64,000 nucleotides of DNA from Takakia lepidozioides (lineage: Eukaryota > Streptophyta > Takakiopsida > Takakiales > Takakiaceae), in NCBI GenBank assembly GCA_030704615.1, contig CM060731.1, positions 2,108,001 to 2,172,000 of the forward strand, given 5' to 3'. Position numbers and translations under genes: made by a program. The notes below the pieces were generated by a model. It was not told the DNA's origin, ran no database searches, and was given only the letters and a program-made list of their open reading frames with translations. This document shows positions 30,263-40,630 of this stretch, piece by piece. The stretch's first letter is position 1, and each line of letters opens with the position of its first letter.

Positions 30263-30946
30263 AAGAGAGCTCACAGAAGAGAGGAAGATACTTTTTGTCA
30301 TGTCAAGACAAAGACAGGACCCCTAGGGTCGTTGTCATGAAAGAATAATCAGACATATCAGCCACTTAACAGTGGCACCATCCATCAATCATCAAGCTTA
30401 GAAATCCAGAATTACATCCATGCACAGTATGTGTTCATGTCAGTATTATTCATACCCAAAGAGTATGCCACTGATGTTGATTGACCATCATTCATGATCA
30501 TGATACATATTCAGAGGTCTGGGTGGGATGGCGGGTACTTGGCCATATCTTGGCCTTGATGTGGTGCAGGTCAAATGGTCATACAAATTTACTGTCCGCA
30601 AGCAGTAATCCAAGCATACTTACTCAAACCCCATGGGTGTCATGGAGGGTTTTTAAGAAAAAACCAAAAAAAACACTTGGATATCACATATTTAAATACC
30701 TTGCCCTGCGAGTATTTGTTTAGACTAGTCTGCAGCATAGCTTGCCCCCACAGGGGATGTGGATATGTCTGGTAAGTTTTTCCAGAATACCCCTATACCT
30801 TTATTTCTTGCTACAGCTGAAAATCAAAGTTCATCACACAGCAAGGTAAAGATAAAGGACTGCATACATTTCCTGTGACAGTATATGATACTGTCGGTAC
30901 ACCCTATTCACATCATTCCACATTTGACCATGGCATTACACCATGT
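30263..30946. other. No gene seen
   Basis: Ordinary-composition DNA without a recognisable frame, RNA or repeat. Confidence 0.5.
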
Positions 30947-31321
30947 CTAGGGGGTATTTCCACTTAACCACCCTGGCTGCCTCAAAAACCAGTTACCAAT
31001 TATATTGCTTCCATATTTCAGTGTCAGCCGAATAGCAACAGGCAGAATCTTCACCATACCTGGGCCTAAGCATCTAGCTAACAAAGCCATCCGGGTTGGA
31101 ACATAACAGGGGCATTTTACCAACTTGGGTACCCGAGTAGCTGCAGCAAACAGTTCCTTGCAGCCTCTCATTTTGTTTCCAACTACCATAAGGTAAACAA
31201 AGCAAACTAGGGCCTCGAAAACAGATGTTTGTCTCTCACACAAGCCATCATAAACCCGGCTGTCACAACAAAGCAGAGGTCTTCCACTGCTGGGGCCGAA
31301 AAAGCCCATCGTAGAAAGCAT
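30947..31321 (-). CDS. Hypothetical 124-residue ORF
   Basis: ATG at 31321, stop at 30947. The composition is protein-like (MLSTMGFFGPSSGRPLLCC ... LVKCPCYVPTRMALLARCL ... LKYGSNIIGNWF), with several cysteines and a moderately hydrophobic middle. No family is recognised, and no promoter or splice signal stands out. It may be an exon fragment or chance. The context is repeats on both sides. Confidence 0.25.
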   Translation of the reverse strand: MLSTMGFFGPSSGRPLLCCDSRVYDGLCERQTSVFEALVCFVYLMVVGNKMRGCKELFAAATRVPKLVKCPCYVPTRMALLARCLGPGMVKILPVAIRLTLKYGSNIIGNWFLRQPGWLSGNTP

Positions 31322-31690
31322 TACATTTGTTCTTCATAAATAAAGAAGGAAAGAGGTAGGATCAAGAAAAACCATAGAGTAGTTTAGTTTTTCAACATTT
31401 TAAGAGATGAGTCCATGGCAAGCGATTCCTTCCCCTCTCTGCAATCCCACTTGCATCCGCAGCACTAGAACGTCAGTATATTAAGTGGAAGCCCTCACCT
31501 CTGCCCGTCCCAAAAACAACCACAACGCACTATGAGTTAGTGAGGATGCACGAGGTGAGTAGCAGGCTTCCACACTTGCTATCGAGGTCAAATACACTTG
31601 AATCTAAGCGCAGAGAATGCCAAAGAAAGCAGAGAAGCAAGACAAACAGAAAAAAAAAAAAAAAAAAACCTTTTTTACTGTTTGGGGGAG
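31322..31690. other. No gene seen
   Basis: Contains an A-run (31651-31668) but no recognisable gene or structured repeat. Confidence 0.5.
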
Positions 31691-32502
31691 GGTCGCCATC
31701 TCTCCACAATCCTAACCGTGCAGGGAGGTCTCCGCCAACACCACAACACTGCTACCTTAACCAAAACAAGTCTTGCCAAGCACAGAAAAAAGAGCTTGGT
31801 CTCAAAAGGTAGGGTTTATAAGGGAGGGAGAGAGAGACTTCCTTGTTTCTACCAAGACGCTGTCATTCATCAAAGATCCAGAGGAGGGCTCTTAGGGAAA
31901 CTTCATAGCAGGCAAGTGGTACCTCCGCCATCACTGCGTGGTTCCCTTGTGCAGCAAAAAAAAACGAAAATGAGACAGTGAATCTTCCCTCATCTCTAAG
32001 CCACCGCCATCGCCTTAAAGAGCCCGCATAGGCGGCGCTCACAGGAGCCATAAACACTTAGGGATTGGCAGCTCATAGCATCTGCAGCACGAGCACCATC
32101 GCTTCCTCCAAGCCGCCATCGCGCGCACTCTCGCCGCGCAAAAAGAAAGACATTAGGGTTGCGCAGGGTTTTCCCCCTGTCTGGCTCGTCATTCCATCCT
32201 TCTTAGGATGAAAAACATCCGCCAGCCTGTCGCCCGGGGGATCCGGACTTTGTCCTTTCTATTCGCGGAAGATGAAAAACATCGTGTGTTCATCCTATCT
32301 TGAACTCGAAGGATGCAGTCCGTTTTTCATCTAGGTTAGATGAAAAACATCGGGTTTTTTTTGTTTTGTTTTGTTTTTAAATATATATATATATATACCT
32401 GTCATGTCCCGTATTTAGGTCCTGTCAGATGAAGTCCTTTTTTCATCCAGGTTGGATTGAAAAAATAAATACTGACGGGAGTTTTGCAATCAGTATATTC
32501 CG
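31691..32502. repeat. Repeat family S, copy 2
   Basis: 31691-31975 and 32404-32502 match 28834-29212. The intervening 31976-32403 carries three GATGAAAAACATC motifs and a short TA microsatellite (32382-32396). Confidence 0.75.
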
Positions 32503-32542
32503 AAAATGAATAATGAATTATTCAGAAAATGAATAATGTCTT

Positions 32543-32995
32543 CAGGTTGCCCACACAACGAGCAATTGTACTCTCCCGATCCTCTCTGCTTCTGTTTGCT
32601 TATCAAAGGAAGCTTCCTGCCCCGAGTTTAAGTTCAGTCTAGTGCCGAGAGTGGGTAGACCCTTGAGGTCATCCAAGATCTCCTCCCCCATGTCATAGAC
32701 TGGAAACATTTTGCCTAACTCAATTTTCATAAACAATCTCATGGCAACAGACATGGTTGGACACTACAGCCTCTAAGTCAGATTTATCCAGCAGGGTGAA
32801 AGACTTGCGGTTCCAGGTCCAGGTCCTTGAGAATCTCTTCTAACTGTCTTCTGCACAGACTTATTCTGTTTTGACTTGCGGTGGGCGGTGATGTTTCCAA
32901 GATATAGAGTCGATTAACTTAGGATATCTGGTGTTGGACATATGCTGCAGCTGACCCCACCATCTGACCTTAAACTCATCTCGTCGGGAGCTTAA
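32543..32995 (-). repeat. Repeat family R, copy 3
   Basis: Third copy. It keeps the longest minus-strand frame (32542-32754, 70 codons: KMFPVYDMGEEILDDLKGL, then TEAERIGRVQLLVVW). Confidence 0.75.
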
Positions 32996-33175
32996 AAGAG
33001 AGGGAGAGAGAGGGAGTAAGAGGGAGAGATCAGGAAACCAAAAAAAAAAAAAAAAATGTTGGGGGGGGGGGGGGGGAGAGTGACTGAGCAGCTGCTCGGT
33101 CCCCCCCCCCCCACATTTTTTTTTTCTTTGTTGCCCCCTCTCTCCCTCTGTCTCCCTCCTCGGAATTGGCCAGTT
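32995..33175. repeat. Large foldback, copy 2
   Basis: GAGGGAGAGAGAGGGAG, an A run, ATGTT and a G run, then a GTGACTGAGCAGCTGCTCGG centre, a C run, CACATTTTTTT, CTTTGTTGCCCCCTCTCTCC. Near-perfect hairpin potential. Homologous to 29360-29515. Confidence 0.8.
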
Positions 33176-33830
33176 GCATCAGTGGTCTTTTCATGTTTTT
33201 CCATCTATACCAGATGGACTCTAAACAGTGTTTTCACCCGTCCTATAAAATTTTTCTGTCCATACCGGAAGAATTACCTGGGTGGACACTAAAATAGGTC
33301 TAAAAAGGGTCTATAATTTTTCATTCCTCTTTTATTGACTTTCATCTATACCAGATGAGTCACCAGAGAATGAGGAATTACCTCTGTAGGGGTTGTGACA
33401 CTGGCATCCTATCTATAATTTTTCCATCCATGCCGGATGAAAAATACCAGGATATTAATTTGTCTTATTCCTCCTTTATGCTTTTTTTTTCCGTACTGGA
33501 TGAGGCTTTTCTTAGGGGATGATGAATTTCTTGTTAGGATGAGAAACCGCTGCCTTGGATGATGTGTACTGCTTTTTCATCCTGCTGATGGACCTTCTCC
33601 AAATAGATGAACCTATTAACTTTTTTCATCTGAACTAGATGAAAAATGCAGCTTATGATGGCTATGGAGAATTGTTTAATTACCCTTAATTATGGCTAAT
33701 TAAGGAGTGAAACCCTAACCCCTACCCTATAATCTACTGTTTAAACCTAGCTAACGGATGACATCCGTCGGATTTTCGAGATAAAGGGTGTTGATTATTC
33801 ATCCTCCGCGGATGAAAAATCGGGCTTTGC
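33176..33830. repeat. TTTTCATCC/GGATGAAAA palindrome cluster 1
   Basis: At least eight hairpin motifs of the type CATCCATACCGGATGAAAAA (for example near 33195, 33345, 33422, 33585, 33628, 33803). The same motif occurs at 32209-32360 and in cluster 2 (35700-36245). Confidence 0.75.
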
Positions 33831-33839
33831 CCTAGGGTG

Positions 33840-35650
33840 TCTCTCCCGCCGTCAGCAGCACTCCTCGTGCTTTTGAGCTTGCAGGTTGAGAGTTATGGCG
33901 TCTGAGCTCTGCTGCTACCCTGTCTGCTGCTTCGTGCCCATGCCGGACGAGCTCCTGGGGATGCGCAATGGCGGCGTCTTGTCTCTTCTCACAAGCGGGA
34001 GACCCCGCTATGATGGCATCGTCTCTTTCCCTACTCTGGCTTTTATGTTTCGCAGCGGCGCTTGTGTGGGGAAGTATATATCTCTCTCTCCCTTCTTAAA
34101 CCTAGCATTTGTATGTTTCGCTTCTCCTTAGCTGTGCTGGAGGTGGCTTGCTGGTGGCGATGGCACACAGTTACCTTCCCCAATCGCTCAAGGTGCTTTT
34201 GGTGATTAGGGTTCCTTTTACTTCATGTTTTTCTCTCTTGCTTTGGAGGTTCTTAGTTGACATCGATGACAAGTGCAGGGGTCTGTGATTCACTTGGGGT
34301 TCCACGATCCTCACTAACCCATTGGTTTTTGTGGGGGCTTGTGATGGGACCAGGTGAGGATCCCTACTTGCTTTGAATTCTCTTGAGCTTGCAGATAAAG
34401 ATGTGAGCAAAAGGAACATACTGCTGCTGCCTGCAGCCCCGATTCGGCCCGCTTGCTCCCGGTTTGACAAGATGATGCTTGCTTTTGACTTATGTTTTGC
34501 TGTCGTGGATGGAGCATTTCGGTCTGGCAGCCCTGTCTGTGAATCTTACCATGTCTTGAATCTTTGATAGCTTTGTCTGTGGATTTTTAGACTAGGTACT
34601 TTTTTGGCCTTAAAAGAGGATTGATGGTGTAAGGGTAAAGGCATCAGTGGCTGTTAGGCTCTAAGGAAGAGGAGGTCTGGTTTTTTTTTAAAAAAAACAG
34701 CCTGATAAGGCAATGACAGGCCGTTTTCAGACTTGGATTTGATGTGGAATGGAGCATAGTGAGGTTCTATTTGCAAAACATGGCATTAGCCTCCTAGGAA
34801 ACAGTGATGGTAAGCTCTAAAGGACTCTGGCCAGTGATTAGTTACATTATTTTGCCATATGAACAGCCACATGCATTGTATGATTTATCTTGGCCAAATG
34901 GGCTTGATCTTGGGCACTCAAATTGTATGTGTGTCCATATCTGGATGCTATGACAGGGCAGGCCTTTCTTCCATGCCAAAATGTCTTACATGATGCATAT
35001 CTTGGGGCAACTGTACATGATGTAGAATGAAGTCGCAGTCAGTCTTGTCATGCCCAAAGTGATCACTTGGTTGCATGTTTGGAGTCTGATTTACTTCAGG
35101 CTGGTCCAGCAAGAGTCCTATGTACACAGGTCTTGAATCTGTACAATGACAGACTGTTCTTACCTACCCAGAAGGCCATGCACGATGCACACCTTGGGGT
35201 ACTTACATTTGGCCAAATGTGAAGCTGCAATATGGCTTGCCATGCCCAAGAAGTTTACTTGGTGGCATGCCCGAAGTGTAATTAATTGCACGCTGGTCCT
35301 TCCAGTTGCCTGTGTGAACATTCCCTGAATGTGTTGTAGGGCAGGCTGTTCTTACCTACCTTGCATAATGCTTGTCTTGGATCACTTCAAGGTACCTGTG
35401 TATACATATCTTGGATCTGTGATGTGGCAAGAAGTTCTTATATGCCCATGATATCTTGCATGGTGCATATCTTATGGATAACTATGGATGATATAATCTG
35501 AGGCTGCAATCTGACTTATATTGTGCAAGAGGGTCACTTGGGTACATGACAGGAATCTGATTATGAACATACCCCGCCCCCCCACCCTGTTTTATCAAGA
35601 CTGAATGGGTGGCGTCACTTGGTATGCTATGACCAGACTGGAAATGTCTC
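33840..35650 (+). repeat. Segmental duplication unit 1
   Basis: Shares an ordered set of blocks with 36270-37920: the short exon-like ORF, GGTTCTTAGTTGACATCGATG/GAGTTTCTTAGTTGACATCG, the GGGGGCTTGTGATGGGACCA block, and CCCACCCTGTTTT near the end. Divergence is substantial (many indels). Confidence 0.75.
33894..34131 (+). pseudogene. Exon-like ORF, paralogue of 36323-36679
   Basis: ATG at 33895 starts MASELCCYPVCCFVPMPDEL. It corresponds to the frame opened at 36323 (MADVLRWLPRLWCRTHAGRA): the DNA is similar, but indels shift the protein frames. A GTATATA splice-donor-like site follows in both copies (GGGAAGTAT). Family unknown. Confidence 0.3.
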
Positions 35651-35699
35651 CCTCTCTCCCTCTGTCTCCCTCTCTACTGGGAATTGGCAGTTTGCTATC

Positions 35700-36245
35700 A
35701 TCATGGATTTCTTGTTTTTTCATCCTCTATCGGCTTTCTCATCCATACCAGATGAGCCACCAGGATGGACATTGAATTACCTCTAGGATGGTTCTTTTGG
35801 CTTTTTCATCCTCCTTTATTGACTCTCATCCATACCGGATGAGTCACCATGGAATGAAAAAATTTACCTCTATGGAGGTTGCCAACAACATCCTGTTTTT
35901 CATCCATACCGGTTGAAAAACTACCAGGATAATAATTTTTTTCATTCCTCTGTCATTGACTCTTTTTATCCATATCGGATGGTCTGGTGAGGAATGATAA
36001 AATTACCTAGATAGAGGTAAAACGCTGCCACGGATGATATTCCCTACTTTTTCATCCTGACATAAGTGATCTGTTTATGGATGACGTGATTATGGCCTGG
36101 AATTGATCTTTACTACTCCTAATTATGATTAATTACAGTGGAAACCCTAACCCCTACCCCAAAACCTATTTTTAACCTTGCTGCGGATAAAATCCGTCAG
36201 GGTATAAGGATGTGTTCTACTGTTTTTCATCCATGGATGAAAAAT
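35700..36245. repeat. TTTTCATCC/GGATGAAAA palindrome cluster 2
   Basis: Repeats of CATCCATACCGGATGA with AT-rich and TTACCTCTA-type spacers, colinear with cluster 1. It precedes segmental duplication unit 2 just as cluster 1 precedes unit 1. Confidence 0.75.
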
Positions 36246-36269
36246 CGGGGGACAAAACCCTATGTTGTC

Positions 36270-37920
36270 CGTCCCGATGTCAGAAGCACACGATGTGCTT
36301 CTGAGCTCGCGGGGAGAGTGTTATGGCGGACGTGCTTCGGTGGCTGCCCCGTTTGTGGTGTCGTACCCATGCTGGACGAGCGCTTGGGGAGGCGCAAAGG
36401 CGGCGCCTTGTCTCTCTTGCAGCGGGAAACACCGATGTGAATGCAGTGGCATCTTCCCTCCTCTGGCTTTTTAAGTTTAGCAAGGGCACTTGTGCTGGGA
36501 AGTATCTCTCCCTCCTTTCTAGTGCCTTGCGATTGTGCCTGCTTTGCTTCATTGCTTATGTGCTTTGTGGAGGCGGCTTGCTGCGGGTGGTGATGGCGCA
36601 TAACCCTCTTCCCCAATCGCTTAAGGTGCCTTTGGAGTTTAGGGATTCTCATGTTCTTATCTTCTTCTCTTGCTTTTGAGTTTCTTAGTTGACATCGATA
36701 ACAAGTGTGAGGGTCTGTGATTCACCTAAGGTTCCACAATCCTCATTAATCTGTTGATTTTGTGGGGGCTTGTGATGGGACCAGATGAGGATCCTCACCT
36801 ACTTTGAAGTTTCTTGAGCATGCAGATTGGGATATGGGTTGAAGAGATCTGTGGGTTATTGCGCTGTGAGGTGGCTACTGCCTGCAACCCCGATTTCAAC
36901 CCGACTGCTCCTGGTTTGGCATGCTACAGCCTGTGTTTTGGCCTTGGTCGTTTTGCCGTCGATGCGCAGCTCGGCCTGTCTGGCCTGTTTCCTGAGGCTT
37001 GCATACAAACCATACCCTACTTTTTGATCTTTGACAGCAGGGCCTGTGGATTATTGAGCTAGGTTGTAAGTTCTTTTGGCCAAAGAGGATCTGGTTTTAG
37101 GTGGTATGTTTTTGGCGGTTTTGGGTCTCTATGGACATGGTGGCCTTGAATGTTATGGCGGCAGCCTGATAAGGCACCGACCTGCTCCTTTTCGGGCCTG
37201 TTTCTGATGAGTACTGGATCATAGTGAGGTGTTCTTTGCATGCTTTAGCATGGAACTCTTGAAGGATGAGGATGGTAAGCTGCAATGGGATCCTACCTAT
37301 AGTTTTGGCTTTGTCATGACATCAGGCCTATGACCTGCAATCTGGTTTTTTTATATGCAAAAGAGGCTGGATCTCGGTTGTTCAAGTTGCTTGTATGTAC
37401 AAGTCTTGAACCTGCAATTTGACAGGCTGAATTCACATTCCCTTGACACCTTGTATGATCACATGTCTCGGGGTGAATACAAATGATATGGAATTTATTT
37501 CATCATGCCCAAGTAGGACTGCTTGGTGGCATATTGTGATTCTGACAAACTGCAGGCTGGTCCTTATGTCTTGGCTGATGCATGACATGCCATAATTAAT
37601 GGCTGAAAAGGTAAGTTGCTGCAACCCGTGGGTCATGTCCAAGATGTATGTGTGAAAACATGTCTTGAAATGGTAATAGGGCAGGCTGGACCATGGTACC
37701 TTGCCCTTTGCATGACCTCAGCACTTTTGTGTTCCTTCAATACATGACCTGCTGGTAAGGTATGTGTGCAGGCTGAACCAAGAGGCCTTGCAGCCTGCAC
37801 AGGGGCAGCAATATCCTATCTTGTCCCACACAAGAACAAACCCCGCCCTCCCACCCTGTTTTGTCTTGGATGATTGGGTGTTGTCATTTGGGATGATTTG
37901 ACAAGACTGGAAGTGTGAGA
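36270..37920 (+). repeat. Segmental duplication unit 2
   Basis: Second unit of the duplication described for 33840-35650. 37062-37920 is non-coding, with no gene recognised. Confidence 0.75.
36323..36679 (+). pseudogene. Exon-like ORF upstream of the 38.1-kb gene
   Basis: ATG at 36323 begins an open frame of 118 codons (MADVLRWLPRLWCRTHAGRA ... KGTCAGKYLSLLSS). The likely exon end is GGGAA|GTATCT near 36511, after which the frame is leucine-rich intron-like sequence. It may be exon 1 of the gene whose later exon is at 38.1-39.0 kb. The protein family is unrecognised. Confidence 0.3.
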
Positions 37921-38128
37921 TAGTGTCATATCAAGGGCTGTTTATGTCTTTAATTGACAATGATCCCTTATGGGTCTTGTCTATGTCTTGACATGACGTG
38001 AATATCTTCCCATTCTCTTCCTTTTCCAGTGTACTTAGTGGTGTTTGTACACACTATCTACCATCTTCTTTTCTTGTTTCTGATTAACCATGGTATCATA
38101 CTGACATGGTTTTTTGGCTGACCTGGTA

Positions 38129-38967
38129 GAAAGCCAGCAAGGTTGTGCTTGAATGGAAGGATGAGCTTAAAGCCCTCGGATATCAGCTGCCCCTACCGCC
38201 TCCAATTCCAGCAGTGCAAGCTATACTTGCACAGATTAAACCAGGTGACTTCCATGCCACCTTACAAAAGCTGGAATTTGAAGCTTTCGAAGACGCCGGT
38301 GATAACCGGCCTGTCTTCTTACTCGAGACCTTAGCTTTGGATGATTGGGTTGCTCTTGGCATTTCAGCGAACAAGAATGGGAAGTGGTTGGAAAAAATCC
38401 AGAAATACCATTCTAAGTTGATGGAGATTTTAGATGATGATACTACTGAGGTTAGTGCTTGGGAAAGGGTTCCTCCATTGAAGAGGCCCTTAGGAGGGCT
38501 AACAATGAAGATGCCCTACATGTACCTACACAGAGATCTTCGACCACTGTTGAAAAGGATTTTGTACCCTCAGTGAGTAATCACCCAATTTTGGGCTGTA
38601 TGGATGTACCTGATGAAGAAAAAGAAGCTGTAAAAGACTTTTTTGACCAGGTTGTGCTCTCTCAAGTGGAACAGGACCGGGTTGCCGGGGCTACGCTAGG
38701 CAACCAGCAATTCGTTCCTTGGTTACCCCCTAGGGCGGTCGAGCTTGAGGTGGCCAACAATGACCACATGATGTGGCATCCCACGGCTAACATCAATCTG
38801 CTGGCCCCTATTTTGATTGACATGTGGGTCAAATGGGGGAACATTACACCAACTGAACGGACCAGATGTGCACAGGATGCCAAAGACAGCTTCCAGAGGT
38901 TCAAAAAAGAGCCAATTGCCTTGGCATGGCCTCTACAGACCTTTTACTACAAGCTTTGTGACCAAGG
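38129..38967 (+). pseudogene. Unknown gene exon with one frameshift
   Basis: Begins after a splice acceptor (GGTAGAAAGCCAG) and reads VLEWKDELKALGYQLPLPPP, DFHATLQKLEFEAFEDAG and LETLALDDWVALGISANKNG. Near 38490 a frameshift moves to EALRRANNEDALHVPTQ and then a long open stretch (GCMDVPDEEKEAVKDFFDQV, MWHPTANINLLAPILIDMWV). It ends at a donor GACCAAG|GTGAGA (about 38967). About 275 codons are mostly helical and acidic, without a recognised catalytic motif. Expression would need further exons, but the sequence right after is the TGACG block and palindrome array, so the gene is truncated there by the next element. Confidence 0.45.
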
Positions 38968-39011
38968 TGAGAACTTGACCTTACGGACCAAGAACGACCT
39001 GCCCCCGGTTA

Positions 39012-39090
39012 TCAGCGTCACGTCCGTCCATCAGTGTCAGGTCACGTCAGACCTGATGCTGACGGGACCTCCGTCACGTCGGGTTCGGGG
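39012..39090. other. TGACG/CGTCA-rich block at array edge
   Basis: Several CGTCA/TGACG motifs (GCGTCACGTCCGTC, GGTCACGTCAGACC, TGCTGACGGG, CCGTCACGTCGGG). A similar block (44441-44502) begins the next array. It could be a transposon terminus or a transcription-factor (bZIP-like) cluster. Confidence 0.5.
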
Positions 39091-39149
39091 AATATTCTGG
39101 TAAAAATAGTAGCAGGTAAAATACTGCCACTTAAGCAGCCACGTCGCCG

Positions 39150-40205
39150 ACACGGTGGCGATGGCAAATACATTTTGAAAATTAACAAAATGAACGCGAC
39201 TGCCAATTATGGTGGTCGCTTTGTTTTTCAAAATTAAAAAAGAAATAGCGGCCGCCGTATTGACGGTCGCTTCAATTTTTATTTTTTTTAAAGCAAGATT
39301 GGCGGTCGCACTGGCGGTCGCTTTATTTTTCGAAATAGAAAAAGAAATAGCGACCGCCATATTGGCGGTCGCTTCAAATTATTTAAAAAAAAAAACAAAG
39401 ATTGGCGGTCGCTTTATTTTTTGAATTAAAAATAAATAAATAGCGACCGTTATCTTGGCGGTCGCTTCAATTTATTTATTTTTAAAAACAAGATTGGCGG
39501 TCGCCTAATTTAAAAAAGAAAACAAGCGACTGTTGTATTGGCGGTCGCACAATTTTGTAAATATGTACAAAACAAGTGACCGCCATATGGCGGTCGGATA
39601 ATTTCAAAAATATAAAAAAAAACAGCGACCGCCATTGGGCGGTCGCTTAATTTAAAAAATATATAGAAAAACAAACGACCGCCATATAACGGTCGGTAAA
39701 TTTAAAATTATATAAAAAAAAACAAGCGACATACGAAAATAAAAGCGACCGCCACACCAGTGGTCGCTTGTTTTAAAACAATACAATATTTGCGACCACC
39801 AAACCAGCGGTCACGTCAATTTTAAAATATATATTAAGTTTAAGCGACCACCAGCCTGGAGGTCGCTTAAACTTGAAAATATAAAGATTAAAAGCGACCG
39901 CCTTACTGGCGGTCGCGTTTTTTAAAAAATATTAAAAATAAAAGCGACCACCATATTGGCGGTCGCTTTATTTTAAATATATTAACAAATGAAGCGACCG
40001 CCATACCGGCAGTCACATTATATTTTGAAATAAAAAGCAATAGCGACCGCCATACGGGCGGTCGCTTAAATTTAAAAATATACAAAATAGAAGTGACCGC
40101 AATATTACACAAAATGAAAGAAAATAAAAGCGACCGCAGTGTGGCGGTCGCTTGTTTTTCATAAAAAATAAAAATAGCGACCGTAGTATTAGCGGTCGTT
40201 TAATT
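39150..40205. repeat. Large GCGACCGCC/GGCGGTCGC palindrome array
   Basis: About 20 palindromes, each an approximately 9-bp stem pair (GCGACCGCC ... GGCGGTCGC) around a 3-6 bp loop such as ATATT. Spacing is about 50 bp (for example 39842, 39892, 39943, 39991, 40041). Spacers are AT-rich and not conserved. Compensating changes appear (GACCACC stems as well as GACCGCC). It is not a CRISPR array: spacers are low complexity and the host is eukaryotic. The array ends 90 bp before the TATA box of the hAT gene. Confidence 0.9.
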
Positions 40206-40296
40206 TCAAAATTACAACAAATATGGTTGTACAGCTTTTTTCAGGTGGGCGCCATTGGTTCGTCATTTATTCATTTCACTTTCATCCCTCTTGGAT

Positions 40297-40308
40297 CATA
40301 TATAAGGG
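40297..40308 (+). promoter_or_regulatory. TATA box of hAT gene (+)
   Basis: CATATATAAGGG, 330 bp upstream of the ATG at 40631 and downstream of the palindrome array. The same TATATAAGGG string stands before the kinase-like gene (45123). Confidence 0.55.
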
Positions 40309-40630
40309 AGGAGGGTCACCAAGCTCATCACTTCTTTTGGCGCAAACACTTGAGGTTGCTTTGGATGTTCTCTTTCATTGAACGAGAGTGTAGCCCAAGA
40401 GGAGGGTGCGCACCTTTTGCCGTTGTGGCTTCCACCAAAGCCACTTCAGCAGATTGTGTATAAGCTCAACACTACAACCCACATCGATCCACTTGGGTTG
40501 CTGACAGGTGTAGAAGTGTTGGGCTATCGCACTGCACTCTACATTCACAACACGTTCATTTATAGGTGACTGTTTTTTGTTGCTTGCATCGCTAGGTCCC
40601 AGGGGAGTGCTCAGTGGATATTGGGTGAAG

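Noticed and set aside
39150-40205. CRISPR-like array (regular palindromic repeats with spacers)
   Set aside because: The context is eukaryotic, spacers are AT-rich low-complexity sequence of no distinct origin, repeats are degenerate palindromes and no cas gene is present.
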